Below, piece after piece: positions 16,828 to 25,959 of a stretch of DNA of 64,000 nt (its first letter is position 1; each line of letters opens with the position of its first letter). The position numbers and the translations under genes were made by a program. The DNA comes from G965207335 sp965207335 (lineage in GTDB: Bacteria > Pseudomonadota > Gammaproteobacteria > PS1 > Pseudothioglobaceae), in contig OZ242267.1 in the NCBI GenBank assembly GCA_965207335.1, positions 1,302,001 to 1,366,000 of the forward strand, read 5' to 3'. The notes below the pieces were generated by a model. That model was not told the DNA's origin. It searched no databases and was given only the letters and a program-made list of their open reading frames with translations.

Positions 16828-18684
16828 CTAACCATTTTTTAGGTAAATTTCGCTATCATTAGCACGAAACTCGTTTGATTTTTTTGCCATTCCTTCTTGA
16901 ACCTCATTAATTTTATTAATATCTGTTTTATTTAGATCTCTTATCTCGTGACTAATTTTCATTGAGCAAAATTTTGGTCCACACATAGAGCAGAAGTGTG
17001 CAGTTTTAGCGGCTTGTTTAGGCAAGGTTTCATCATGGTATTTACGAGCTGTATCTGGGTCTAATGCTAAATTAAATTGATCATCCCAACGGAATTCAAA
17101 CCTAGCACTTGACAAAGCATTATCACGGATTTGCGCCCCGGGGTGTCCCTTGGCCAAATCAGCGGCATGAGCTGCGATTTTATAGGCAATAATACCTTGT
17201 TTTACATCGTCTTCATTTGGCAGTCCTAAATGCTCTTTTGGAGTTACATAGCATAACATAGCACAGCCATACCAACCAATTTGCGCTGCACCTATTGCCG
17301 ATGTAATATGATCATATCCAGGGGCAATATCAGTTGTTAAAGGACCTAAGGTGTAAAATGGAGCTTCATTACATTCTACTAATTGTTTATCCATATTTTC
17401 TTTAATCATGTGCATAGGAACATGACCTGGACCTTCAATAAAGGTTTGTACATTATGTTTCCAAGCAATTTTTGTTAGCTCTCCCAAGGTTTCTAACTCG
17501 CCAAATTGTGCCTCGTCATTAGCATCAGCAATACAACCTGGTCTTAGTCCATCGCCTAATGAAAAGCAAATATCATAGGCTTTCATAATTTCACAAATTT
17601 TTTCAAAATTACTGTATAAAAAATTCTCTTTATGGTGGGCCAAGCACCATTTAGCCATAATTGAGCCCCCTCTTGACACTATGCCTGTTACTCGTTTTGC
17701 AGTAAGTGGCACATATTTAATACGCACTCCTGCATGAATAGTAAAGTAATCTACCCCCTGTTCAGCCTGTTCTATTAGTGTATCTTTAAAAATATCCCAA
17801 GATAAGTCTTCCGCGACACCGCCTACCTTTTCTAGTGCCTGATATATAGGCACTGTACCAATTGGAACAGGAGAATTGCGAATAATCCATTCTCTGGTTT
17901 CGTGGATATTTTTGCCAGTTGATAAATCCATAATAGTATCAGCGCCCCAACGAATGCCCCAGATCATTTTATTAACCTCTTCTTCAATAGATGAACTTAG
18001 TGCAGAGTTGCCAATATTACCGTTAATTTTTACCATAAAGTTTCGCCCAATAATCATTGGCTCTGTTTCTGGGTGGTTTATGTTATTTGGTATTACTGCC
18101 CGTCCTCTTGCTACTTCAGCACGGATAAATTCTGGGGTAATTTCTTTTTTAATAGATGCCCCAAAACTCTCGCCTTTATGTTGTCCTATGGTGTCCTTAT
18201 ACTCTTGTAGTTTACAATTCTCACGAATGGCAATATATTCCATTTCTGGAGTAATAATGCCTTGTTTAGCATAGTGCATTTGGGTTATATTTGTATTTTT
18301 ATTTGCTCGTCTTGGTTTTTTTATATGCCTAAATCTAAGGTCATCTAGACTTTTATCATTTAGGCGTTTATTGTAAAAAACTGAGCTAAATTCGCCTAAC
18401 TCTTCGCTATCTTTTCTTGCATTTATCCAATTATCTCGTATATGCGGTAAACCTTGTTTAAGATTGATAACAGTTTTAGGGTCCGTATAAGGTCCTGATG
18501 TATCATACACACAAATACTTTGATTTTTTTGTGCTAAATCGCCTATGGTATCTGTTAGGCTAATTTCACGCATGGCTACTTTAATATCAGCCTTAGAGCC
18601 TGTAACATATATTTTTTGTGAATTTGGGAATGACTCAATATAAGCATTATTAATAGTTGATAGATTATTGTTAGTTTTTGGCAT
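16828..18684 (-). CDS. thiC: Phosphomethylpyrimidine synthase ThiC
   Basis: Radical-SAM enzyme that turns aminoimidazole ribotide into the thiamine pyrimidine. The product is 618 residues with the C-terminal 4Fe-4S motif CSMCGPKFCSM (CX2CX4C) near 562-572, and family segments GNIGNSALSS and EGPGHVPMHMI. The N-terminal domain is the extended form seen in proteobacteria. It is divergent from hemB with only 36 bp between start codons, too short to hold a TPP riboswitch, so the common riboswitch control is absent from the immediate 5' region. Confidence 0.97.
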   Translation of the reverse strand: MPKTNNNLSTINNAYIESFPNSQKIYVTGSKADIKVAMREISLTDTIGDLAQKNQSICVYDTSGPYTDPKTVINLKQGLPHIRDNWINARKDSEELGEFSSVFYNKRLNDKSLDDLRFRHIKKPRRANKNTNITQMHYAKQGIITPEMEYIAIRENCKLQEYKDTIGQHKGESFGASIKKEITPEFIRAEVARGRAVIPNNINHPETEPMIIGRNFMVKINGNIGNSALSSSIEEEVNKMIWGIRWGADTIMDLSTGKNIHETREWIIRNSPVPIGTVPIYQALEKVGGVAEDLSWDIFKDTLIEQAEQGVDYFTIHAGVRIKYVPLTAKRVTGIVSRGGSIMAKWCLAHHKENFLYSNFEKICEIMKAYDICFSLGDGLRPGCIADANDEAQFGELETLGELTKIAWKHNVQTFIEGPGHVPMHMIKENMDKQLVECNEAPFYTLGPLTTDIAPGYDHITSAIGAAQIGWYGCAMLCYVTPKEHLGLPNEDDVKQGIIAYKIAAHAADLAKGHPGAQIRDNALSSARFEFRWDDQFNLALDPDTARKYHDETLPKQAAKTAHFCSMCGPKFCSMKISHEIRDLNKTDINKINEVQEGMAKKSNEFRANDSEIYLKNG

Positions 18685-18720
18685 ATGTTATAATATTGTG
18701 TTTAAAAGTTTTAAGTTTAT

Positions 18721-19707
18721 ATGGCTATTTTAACTCATAGACCCCGCCGTATGAGAAAACAAATTTATTCTCGTATGCTAATTCGTGAAAATCATCTACA
18801 AGTATCAGACTTAATATACCCTATTTTTATTGTAGCTGGTGAAAATAAAAGACAAAAAATAATCTCTATGCCTAATGTCTATCGCCTAAGTATTGATAGA
18901 TTAATCAAAGAAGCCAAACAATTAGCAGACTTAGGCATATTAGCCATAGCATTATTCCCCTCTATTGACAGTGCAAAAAAAGACTTAACTGCCAAAGAAA
19001 GTTATAATGAAGATGGTTTAATACAAACCGCTACAAGAAAATTAAAACAATACATTCCAGATATAGCAATTATTACCGATGTAGCACTTGACCCTTATAC
19101 TAGCCATGCTCAAGATGGAGTAATAGACGATAAAGGCTTTGTGCTAAATGACGAAACAGTAACAATACTAACAAAGCAAGCTTTATCTCACGCCAAGGCT
19201 GGTGCTGATATTGTTGCACCATCTGATATGATGGATGGGCGTATTGGCGCTATTCGTCTGGCTTTAGAAAAAAATGGCTTTATAAATACTCAAATATTGG
19301 CTTATTCTGCGAAATACGCCTCTAGTTATTACAGCCCTTTTCGTGATGCTATTGGCCTAACAAAAGACTTGGCTAATAGTGATAAATCAAGTTATCAAAT
19401 GGATATAGCAAATGGCGATGAGGCCTTAACTGAAACTTTGCTAGATATTAAAGAAGGAGCAGATATGGTAATGATAAAGCCCGGCATGCCTTATCTAGAT
19501 ATTGTTTATCGTATTAAGCAAAAATTTAAAATACCCACATTTGTTTACCATGTAAGTGGCGAGTATGCTATGTTAAAAGCCGCTAGTCAAAAAGGCTATT
19601 TGGATGAGAAAAAAGCAGTCCTAGAAGCAATGATGTGTTTTAAAAGAGCAGGTGCTGATGGTATTTTGACCTATTATGCCAAAGATATTGCTAAGTGGCT
19701 TAAATAA
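18721..19707 (+). CDS. hemB: Porphobilinogen synthase (delta-aminolevulinic acid dehydratase)
   Basis: Condenses two 5-aminolevulinate molecules in haem and corrinoid synthesis. It shows RPRRMR near the N-terminus, DVALDPYTSHAQDG near residue 120 (metal-site region), the catalytic Lys in LAYSAKYASSYYSPFRDA near 200 and IKPGMPYLD with the second catalytic Lys near 255. The site near residue 120 has DPYTSHAQDG rather than the Cys-rich zinc-type sequence, so it is probably a Mg-dependent type. The length (328) is normal. It is divergent from thiC. Confidence 0.96.
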   Translation: MAILTHRPRRMRKQIYSRMLIRENHLQVSDLIYPIFIVAGENKRQKIISMPNVYRLSIDRLIKEAKQLADLGILAIALFPSIDSAKKDLTAKESYNEDGLIQTATRKLKQYIPDIAIITDVALDPYTSHAQDGVIDDKGFVLNDETVTILTKQALSHAKAGADIVAPSDMMDGRIGAIRLALEKNGFINTQILAYSAKYASSYYSPFRDAIGLTKDLANSDKSSYQMDIANGDEALTETLLDIKEGADMVMIKPGMPYLDIVYRIKQKFKIPTFVYHVSGEYAMLKAASQKGYLDEKKAVLEAMMCFKRAGADGILTYYAKDIAKWLK

Positions 19708-19787
19708 TATTAGGGTAATTTCGTTAATTTTGCGGTTAAAAGCAGTAATATTTGTGGTAAAATTGCACTTTTTGTATTTATGTGGAT

Positions 19788-20231
19788 ATGGCAGATATTT
19801 TATTATTAAACGGACCTAATCTTAATCTATTAGGTTTGAGAGAACCAGATTACTACGGCAGTACAACATTAGAGAAAATTGTAGCTAAACTAGTGCAAAT
19901 TAGCAAAGAAAATAACACAAGTTTAACCCATTATCAACATAATTCAGAGGGAGAATTAATTGATAGAATACACCAAGCCATAGGGCTAAATGTTAAATAT
20001 ATAATTATAAATCCAGCAGGGTTTAGTCATACTAGTATTGCATTAAGAGATGCTTTGTTGTCGGTTGATATTCCATTTATTGAGATACACATATCAAATA
20101 TATATAAGCGTGAATCTTTTCGGCAACATTCTTATTTTTCTGATATTGCAATGGGTGTTATTAGCGGATTTGGTGCTTTTGGCTATGAGATGGCACTTGA
20201 TGCTGTAATTAATAATATGAGACTTGCATAA
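19788..20231 (+). CDS. aroQ: 3-dehydroquinate dehydratase, type II, with repeat-derived C-terminus
   Basis: Third shikimate pathway enzyme. LLLNGPNLNLLGLREPDYYG at the N-terminus holds the catalytic Tyr and Arg; HYQHNSEGELID near residue 47, NPAGFSHTS near 75 and EIHISNIYKRESFR near 100 complete the type II pattern. ATG 19788 was preferred to GTG 19782. The last codons (ATGAGACTTGCATAA, giving MRLA-stop) come from the left end of a GAGACC element, so the native C-terminus has been replaced at its tip. The active-site motifs are untouched. Confidence 0.95.
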   Translation: MADILLLNGPNLNLLGLREPDYYGSTTLEKIVAKLVQISKENNTSLTHYQHNSEGELIDRIHQAIGLNVKYIIINPAGFSHTSIALRDALLSVDIPFIEIHISNIYKRESFRQHSYFSDIAMGVISGFGAFGYEMALDAVINNMRLA

Positions 20232-20380
20232 ACATGAATAATCATCAGAACCCCGCTTTTCACTCACTTGATAATTTTTATCAAACCAGCTTTAGAACAA
20301 CTAGGGCAGGCTTGATAGAATATCATCAATTAAGCAAAAATCAGAGTTCTGTTAATCACCCATATTTATGCAAAGGTCTC
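20219..20380 (+). repeat. GAGACC inverted-repeat element, full copy, overlapping aroQ 3' end
   Basis: About 162 bp with inverted ends (GAGACTTGCATAAACATG and TATTTATGCAAAGGTCTC). The flanks AATAT on both sides could be a target duplication. It lies between aroQ and accB and supplies the aroQ stop codon. Confidence 0.92.
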
Positions 20381-20410
20381 AATATTAACAAAAACACAAA
20401 AGGATAAGCT

Positions 20411-20845
20411 ATGGATATTAGAAAAATTAAAAAACTTATTGAGTTGTTAGAGCAATCAGACCTTGTAGAAATTGAAGTAAAGGAAAAAGATAATTCTGTG
20501 CGTATATCAAGAGCAAGCAAGTCTAATACACAGGCTGTTGCAAACAGTGCTTTGAATGCTAACACTGCTAATAATACTGTAATTAGCGAAACCAAAGAGC
20601 AAAAAAATAGCCTAACAACTATTAACTCCCCTATGGTAGGAACATTTTATAGTGCATCATCGCCAAACTCAAGGCCATTTGTAGAGTTAGGGGAAAAGGT
20701 GTCAAAAGGCGATGTTATTTGTATTATTGAAGCTATGAAAATTATGAATGAAATTGAAGCAGATAAGTCTGGCACTATAACCGATATTTTATGTAAAGAT
20801 GGCGATGCTGTAGAATTTGAACAAGAATTAATGGTAATTGAATGA
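20411..20845 (+). CDS. accB: Biotin carboxyl carrier protein of acetyl-CoA carboxylase
   Basis: Carries the biotin shuttled between AccC and the carboxyltransferase in fatty-acid synthesis. The N-terminal segment (MDIRKIKKLIELL) is typical AccB, followed by a flexible Asn/Ala-rich linker (about 35-70) and the biotinyl domain with MVGTFYSASSPNSRPF and the biotin site EAMKIM (Lys110). The length (144) is normal. A ribosome-binding site (AAAGGA) precedes the ATG. It overlaps accC by 4 bp in the classic accBC operon. Confidence 0.97.
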   Translation: MDIRKIKKLIELLEQSDLVEIEVKEKDNSVRISRASKSNTQAVANSALNANTANNTVISETKEQKNSLTTINSPMVGTFYSASSPNSRPFVELGEKVSKGDVICIIEAMKIMNEIEADKSGTITDILCKDGDAVEFEQELMVIE

Positions 20846-22176
20846 TAAAAAAAGTTCTAATAGCAAATCGCGGTGAAATAGCATTAAGAATACTAAGGGC
20901 ATGTAAAGAGTTAGCCATTAAAACAGTCGCTGTTTATTCTATTGTGGACAAGGACTTACAGCATGTATTATTAGCAGATGAGGCAGTGTGTATAGGTCCT
21001 GCTGACTCCAGAGATAGTTATCTAAATATTCCAGCTATTATAAGTGCAGCTGAGGTAGTTCAAGCTGATGCTATTCATCCTGGTTATGGGTTTTTGTCAG
21101 AAAATGCTGATTTTGCTGAACAGATTGAAAAAAGTGGCTTTATTTTTATAGGACCTAGAGTAAGTAATATTCGTACTATGGGCGATAAAGTTACTGCTAT
21201 TTATACTATGAGACAGGCAGGAGTTCCTTGTGTTCCCGGTTCAAATAAGGTGCTTAGTAGCAACGATAATGAAAACTTAAAACTAGCAAAAAAAATTGGT
21301 TATCCAATAATTATTAAGGCATCAGGCGGTGGAGGCGGTAGAGGTATGCGTGTTGTTGAAGTTGAGTCTGAGTTAATTAATGCTATTAATACCACTAAGT
21401 CTGAGGCACTAAGTTTTTTTAGCAACTCTGATGTGTATATGGAGAAATTCCTTACCACTCCTAGACATGTTGAAGTTCAAGTTTTAGCAGACGAGCACGG
21501 CAATGTTATTCATTTAGGCGAGCGAGATTGCTCTATGCAAAGAAGGCATCAAAAAATACTAGAAGAAGCACCAGCACCTGAAATTAGTGTTGAAGTTAGA
21601 AATAAGATTGGCAATATTTGTGTTAATGCTTGTAAAGAAATTAATTATCGTGGTGCTGGAACTTTTGAATTTTTATACGAAAATGGTGAATTTTATTTTA
21701 TTGAAATGAATACCAGAGTTCAAGTTGAGCACCCAATAACAGAAATGATTACAGGTGTAGATATTGTAAAACAGCAATTACTAATAGCGAGCGGACACAA
21801 ACTTAATATACAACAAGAAGACATAGTAATTAAAGGACATGCCATTGAATGTAGGATTAATGCCGAAGATGCAAAAACCTTTATACCATCACCAGGGTTA
21901 ATAACAAACCTCCATATGCCCGGTGGACTTGGTGTCCGCGTTGATTCGCATATTTATTCAGGTTACACTGTGTCACCTTATTACGATTCTATGATTGCAA
22001 AAATAATTACTTTTGCAGATACCAGAGATGAGGCGATTTGTAAGATGGATAATGCTTTGAGTGAGATGATAATAACGGGCATTAAAACCAATATTGAATT
22101 GCAAAAAAATATTCTTAATGACGATAATTTTATTTTTGGTGCACAGAACATCCATTACTTAGAATCAATAACTTAA
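20842..22176 (+). CDS. accC: Biotin carboxylase subunit of acetyl-CoA carboxylase
   Basis: ATP-grasp enzyme that carboxylates the biotin of AccB. Motifs seen include IANRGEIALRI at the start, HPGYGFLSENADFAE near 85, the glycine-rich ATP loop KASGGGGGRGMRVV near 160, GERDCSMQRRHQK near 230 and EMNTRVQVEHPITEM near 287. The length (444) is right for the separate-subunit form. It overlaps accB and is immediately followed by argC with no gap, so argC may be co-transcribed. Confidence 0.98.
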   Translation: MIKKVLIANRGEIALRILRACKELAIKTVAVYSIVDKDLQHVLLADEAVCIGPADSRDSYLNIPAIISAAEVVQADAIHPGYGFLSENADFAEQIEKSGFIFIGPRVSNIRTMGDKVTAIYTMRQAGVPCVPGSNKVLSSNDNENLKLAKKIGYPIIIKASGGGGGRGMRVVEVESELINAINTTKSEALSFFSNSDVYMEKFLTTPRHVEVQVLADEHGNVIHLGERDCSMQRRHQKILEEAPAPEISVEVRNKIGNICVNACKEINYRGAGTFEFLYENGEFYFIEMNTRVQVEHPITEMITGVDIVKQQLLIASGHKLNIQQEDIVIKGHAIECRINAEDAKTFIPSPGLITNLHMPGGLGVRVDSHIYSGYTVSPYYDSMIAKIITFADTRDEAICKMDNALSEMIITGIKTNIELQKNILNDDNFIFGAQNIHYLESIT

Positions 22177-23229
22177 ATGAGTAATAAAAAAATTAATATA
22201 GCTATTATTGGTGCTACTGGTTATACTGGAGTTGAGTTATTAAAAATTCTCTGCCAGCATCCACATGCAAACATTAAGATTATCACATCAAGGAATTTAA
22301 CTAACAAGAGCTTGGCTAGTGTGTTTCCAAACTTTTATGGTAGTAGTATTGCAAGTCTAGTGTTTACCGAACCTGATATAAGTTTATTATCATCTTGTGA
22401 TTTGGTGTTTTTTGCAACTCCCCACGGAGTTGCTATGAATATGGCAGCAGAACTTATAAAAAATTCTGTGCGTATTATTGACCTAGGAGCTGATTTTCGT
22501 ATTAAAGATAGTGTTTTGTGGCAAGAGTATTACAATATGAAGCACACTGAAAAACAACTGCTTAAACAAGCTGTTTACGGTTTATCAGAGCATTATTTTG
22601 ACGATATAAAAAATGCAAGTTTAGTAGCAAACCCAGGCTGTTATCCAACAGCAATAGCACTTAGTTTAAAGCCACTACTAACAACAAATTATATCAATAA
22701 AAAAACCATAATAGCAGATTGTAAATCAGGTGTTAGCGGTGCAGGAAGAAGTGCTAATTTAAACACTAGTTTATGTGAGGTATCAGAGAGCATAAAGGCT
22801 TATGGCATACCAAAACACAGGCATTTCCCAGAAATAGAACAACTACTAAGTAGTATAGCCAACTCTGAGGTAAGATTAAATTTTATCCCGCACTTAGTGC
22901 CAATGATAAGGGGCATGTTGGCAACAATATATGTTGACTTAATAACAGATATTGATATAGCAACTATTAGCAATTTATTTATTGATACCTATAAAAATAA
23001 TAGCTTTATTGAAGTATTGCCAGTAGGACAAATGCCAGAAACTCGTTTTGTAAAAACTAGCAATAATTGTCAAATAGGTATACAATTAGTAAATAATAAC
23101 AAATTAGTAGTAGTATCTGTTATTGATAATTTAGTAAAAGGCGCATCAGGTCAAGCGGTGCAAAATATGAATATAATGTTTGGTTTAAATGAAACACTTG
23201 GACTAACGGGTGTTGCCTTAATTCCATAA
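22177..23229 (+). CDS. argC: N-acetyl-gamma-glutamyl-phosphate reductase
   Basis: NADPH-dependent third step of arginine synthesis. The Rossmann start NIAIIGATGYTGVELLKIL is at residues 6-24, the catalytic Cys is in the signature ANPGCYPTAIALSL near residue 153, followed by DCKSGVSGAGR near 188 and FIPHLVPMIRGMLATI near 233. The length (350) is standard. Its ATG directly follows the accC stop codon. Other arg genes are not in this window. Confidence 0.96.
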   Translation: MSNKKINIAIIGATGYTGVELLKILCQHPHANIKIITSRNLTNKSLASVFPNFYGSSIASLVFTEPDISLLSSCDLVFFATPHGVAMNMAAELIKNSVRIIDLGADFRIKDSVLWQEYYNMKHTEKQLLKQAVYGLSEHYFDDIKNASLVANPGCYPTAIALSLKPLLTTNYINKKTIIADCKSGVSGAGRSANLNTSLCEVSESIKAYGIPKHRHFPEIEQLLSSIANSEVRLNFIPHLVPMIRGMLATIYVDLITDIDIATISNLFIDTYKNNSFIEVLPVGQMPETRFVKTSNNCQIGIQLVNNNKLVVVSVIDNLVKGASGQAVQNMNIMFGLNETLGLTGVALIP

Positions 23230-23242
23230 GTAAAGGAGTAAA

Positions 23243-23599
23243 ATGTCAGCAGAATTTGAAATTTTTAGAGACGCAGATATTATTTTTACCGATAATGCTG
23301 CAAAAAAAGTAAGCGAGCTAATAGCTAGTGAGAAAGACGATAGCCTAAAATTAAGGGTTTATATAACAGGAGGTGGCTGTTCTGGTTTTTCTTATGGCTT
23401 TTCTTTTGACAAAAACTATAAAGACGGCGATAATAGTGTTATAAATAATGGTGTAGAATTAGTGATAGATCCTATGAGCTACCAATATTTAACTGGTGCT
23501 ACTGTTGAGTATTTAGAAGATTTACAAGGCTCAAGGTTTATAATACACAATCCTAATGCTACTACTACTTGTGGTTGTGGCTCATCTTTTTCTGTATAA
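23243..23599 (+). CDS. erpA: Iron-sulfur cluster insertion protein ErpA (A-type carrier)
   Basis: Delivers Fe-S clusters to apo-enzymes, in E. coli to those of isoprenoid synthesis. It has the three conserved cysteines of A-type carriers: Cys46 in GGGCSGF and Cys110/Cys112 in TTCGCGSSF. The LRVYITGGGCSGFSYGF region and 118-residue length fit ErpA best, though IscA or SufA cannot be fully excluded without a tree. A strong RBS (AAAGGAG) precedes the ATG. It lies 13 bp after argC and 27 bp before citrate synthase. Confidence 0.88.
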   Translation: MSAEFEIFRDADIIFTDNAAKKVSELIASEKDDSLKLRVYITGGGCSGFSYGFSFDKNYKDGDNSVINNGVELVIDPMSYQYLTGATVEYLEDLQGSRFIIHNPNATTTCGCGSSFSV

Positions 23600-23626
23600 T
23601 TAAAATATACAGTATAAATAATAATT

Positions 23627-24754
23627 ATGATTGAGTATATCCCGGGCTTAGCAGATGTTCCAGTAACAGAATCTAAAATATCTTCAATAGATGGTGCTAA
23701 TGGCATCTTGGCTTATAGGGGATACTCTATAGAAGCCTTAGCAAATGATTGTAGTTTTGAAGAAGTAGCATTATTGCTATTACATGGCGAAATACCAAAC
23801 GCTACTGATTTACAGATGTTTCAAAAATCATTACAAGATAGGTATCGCACGAAAAGTAATATTAGTAGGATGATGTGGAGTGTGCCAGTTAATGGACATC
23901 CTATGAATGTTTTACAAATGGCTACAGCCAGTATGGCAACATTTTATCCAGACGCCAAGGCAATATCTTATAATTCAGAAGTTACTCAAAATGCAATGTT
24001 AAGAATAATAGCTAATATGAGTACTTTGGTTGCAATGTGGCAGCAAGTTCGCAACGGTTATGACCACATACCCCCCAAAACAAATATGAGCTATGCAGAA
24101 AACTTTTTGTATATGTTTTTTGGCGAAGAGCCTGACCCCGTTAAAGTTAAATTATTTGATGCTTGCTTGGTACTACACGCCGAACATACTATTAATGCCT
24201 CTACTTTTTCCGCTATGGTAACAGCATCTACCTTAGCTAACCCATTTGCATCAATATCAGCTGCAGTTGGAACATTAGCAGGTCCATTACACGGCGGTGC
24301 TAACGAAAAAGTACTGTCTATGTTAGATGAAATTGGTAGTGTAAAACAAGTTCGCCCTTGGATTGAAAAACGCCTAAAAAACAAGCAAGTAATATGGGGC
24401 ATGGGGCATAGAGAGTACAAAACCAAAGACCCTAGAGCTAAAATACTACAAAAAATGCTTGAGAACTATATAAAAGAGAAAAATATAACACTTAGTAAGC
24501 GTTTTGAAATAGCACTTGAGACAGAAAATATTTGCAATGAGTTATTAGGGAAAAAAGGCATTTACCCGAATGTTGATTTTTATTCTGGCATAATTTATGC
24601 TGAAGTCTTTGGCTTTCCTCAAGACCAATTTACACCTATATTTGCTATATCTCGTGCACCAGGATGGATATCTCATTGGCAAGAGCAGGTTAGCCATAAT
24701 AAGATATTTAGACCAACTCAAGTTTATACAGGCGCACCATTTAGAGAATATTGA
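23627..24754 (+). CDS. gltA: Citrate synthase
   Basis: Condenses oxaloacetate and acetyl-CoA at the entry of the TCA cycle. The short form (375 residues) has GANGILAYRGYSIEALA near the N-terminus, VLHAEHTINASTF near 186 with a catalytic His, GPLHGGANEKVL near 224 with a second active-site His, and GMGHREYKTKDPRA near 265 with the third, plus the late DFYSGIIYAE Asp. It is closest to the short bacterial forms related to 2-methylcitrate synthase; without other prp genes nearby, citrate synthase is the plain reading. ubiE follows after one base. Confidence 0.93.
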   Translation: MIEYIPGLADVPVTESKISSIDGANGILAYRGYSIEALANDCSFEEVALLLLHGEIPNATDLQMFQKSLQDRYRTKSNISRMMWSVPVNGHPMNVLQMATASMATFYPDAKAISYNSEVTQNAMLRIIANMSTLVAMWQQVRNGYDHIPPKTNMSYAENFLYMFFGEEPDPVKVKLFDACLVLHAEHTINASTFSAMVTASTLANPFASISAAVGTLAGPLHGGANEKVLSMLDEIGSVKQVRPWIEKRLKNKQVIWGMGHREYKTKDPRAKILQKMLENYIKEKNITLSKRFEIALETENICNELLGKKGIYPNVDFYSGIIYAEVFGFPQDQFTPIFAISRAPGWISHWQEQVSHNKIFRPTQVYTGAPFREY

Positions 24755-24755
24755 T

Positions 24756-25499
24756 ATGGCTAATACTACCCACTTTGGTTTTCAAGAGGTTGATATTAGT
24801 GCTAAGCAAAATTTAGTTAAAGGGGTTTTTGACTCTGTATCTAGTAATTACGATTTAATGAACGATGTGCTGTCTATGGGTAGCCACAGATTATGGAAGG
24901 CATATACCGTTATGCATAGTGGGTTAAGTTCTGGCGATAAAGTTTTAGATATAGCTGGTGGAACTGGCGATATGGCATTAAAGTTTTTTGATAAAGTAGG
25001 TAGTGCAGGTGAGGTAGTATTAAGCGATATTAATGCAAACATGCTTAACGAGGGCAAAAAAAAATTATTAAATAAAGGTATATGTAAAATAAAGTTTGTG
25101 CAAACAAGTGCCGAAAAATTAAGTTTTGCAGATAGTAGTTTTAATTGTGTGTGTATTGCCTTTGGACTTAGAAATATGACTAATAAAGCCTTGGCATTAA
25201 AAGAAGCCCATAGAGTATTAAAAATAGGCGGCAGACTATTAGTGCTAGATTTTTCTAAGGTTAAGTCAAAGTTATTATCCAAAGCCTACGATTATTATTC
25301 GTTTAATATAATGCCCAAGCTAGGTGCCATGTTTGCCGATGACGAAGATAGCTATCGTTATTTAGCAGAATCAATTCGTAAACACCCAGACCAAGAAACC
25401 TTAAAAGACATGTTTTTAGATGCTGGCTTTGATGTTTGTGAGTATCACAATCTAACAGGAGGCATAGTATCGCTGCATAAAGGGATTAAAATATCATAA
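24756..25499 (+). CDS. ubiE: Ubiquinone/menaquinone C-methyltransferase UbiE
   Basis: SAM-dependent methyltransferase of quinone synthesis. From ATG 24756 the 247-residue product begins with the UbiE pattern VKGVFDSVSSNYDLMNDVLS near residue 23, then KVLDIAGGTGDMALKF (SAM motif I) near 68 and RVLKIGGRLLVLDFSK near 150. An upstream extension of the frame lies inside gltA and was discounted. It starts one base after the gltA stop and its TAA overlaps the next ATG (TAATG), forming the usual ubiE-ubiJ pair. Confidence 0.96.
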   Translation: MANTTHFGFQEVDISAKQNLVKGVFDSVSSNYDLMNDVLSMGSHRLWKAYTVMHSGLSSGDKVLDIAGGTGDMALKFFDKVGSAGEVVLSDINANMLNEGKKKLLNKGICKIKFVQTSAEKLSFADSSFNCVCIAFGLRNMTNKALALKEAHRVLKIGGRLLVLDFSKVKSKLLSKAYDYYSFNIMPKLGAMFADDEDSYRYLAESIRKHPDQETLKDMFLDAGFDVCEYHNLTGGIVSLHKGIKIS

Positions 25500-25903
25500 T
25501 GATTGCACCAATATTAGAGACAGCAATTAATCAAATTATTATTGATGAAAATATTGATACAAGAGAGCTATTGAATAAAGTTGTAGCGATTAAAATAACG
25601 GATATAGATATTAACTTAACTATTATATTTAATAGTTATAGAGTTATTGTTTTATCCAAAGAAGTTGATAATTTAGGCATAGATATTAATATAACAATGA
25701 GTCCTAAAACCTTTATTGAGCTAATAAAAAAACAAAACAGCAAACAGCTAATAGCAAACGATAAGTTAGTAATAATTGGCGATGTCAAAATTGCTCAGGC
25801 ATTGTTTAATATTATTGCCAACATAGACTTAGAGAATTTAATACTTAACCATATAAATAGCACTATCAATAAAGTCAAAAGAGTCTTGAGTTATATTCGC
25901 TAA
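25499..25903 (+). CDS. ubiJ: UbiJ-like SCP2-domain protein of ubiquinone synthesis
   Basis: 134-residue protein with the weak SCP2 sterol-carrier fold pattern: an N-terminal helix, a beta-rich middle and the stretch KLVIIGDVKIAQALFNIIAN near residue 90 that UbiJ proteins share. UbiJ helps organise the ubiquinone biosynthetic complex. Identification relies largely on position, since ubiJ directly follows ubiE in gammaproteobacteria and here overlaps it by one base. It is shorter than the E. coli protein (about 200 residues), lacking the C-terminal coiled coil. ubiB does not follow; the defence cluster does. Confidence 0.72.
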   Translation: MIAPILETAINQIIIDENIDTRELLNKVVAIKITDIDINLTIIFNSYRVIVLSKEVDNLGIDINITMSPKTFIELIKKQNSKQLIANDKLVIIGDVKIAQALFNIIANIDLENLILNHINSTINKVKRVLSYIR

Positions 25904-25959
25904 ACAACAATAAAGGCACTTTAAGTATTATAAGTAGCATAATTAAAATACTCATTTTT

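Noticed and set aside
18685..18720. TPP riboswitch upstream of thiC
   Set aside because: Only 36 bp separate thiC from the divergent hemB start, too short for the aptamer, and no conserved riboswitch motif is seen.
24597..24755. N-terminal extension of UbiE
   Set aside because: It lies entirely inside the citrate synthase coding sequence in another frame; ATG 24756 gives the normal UbiE start.
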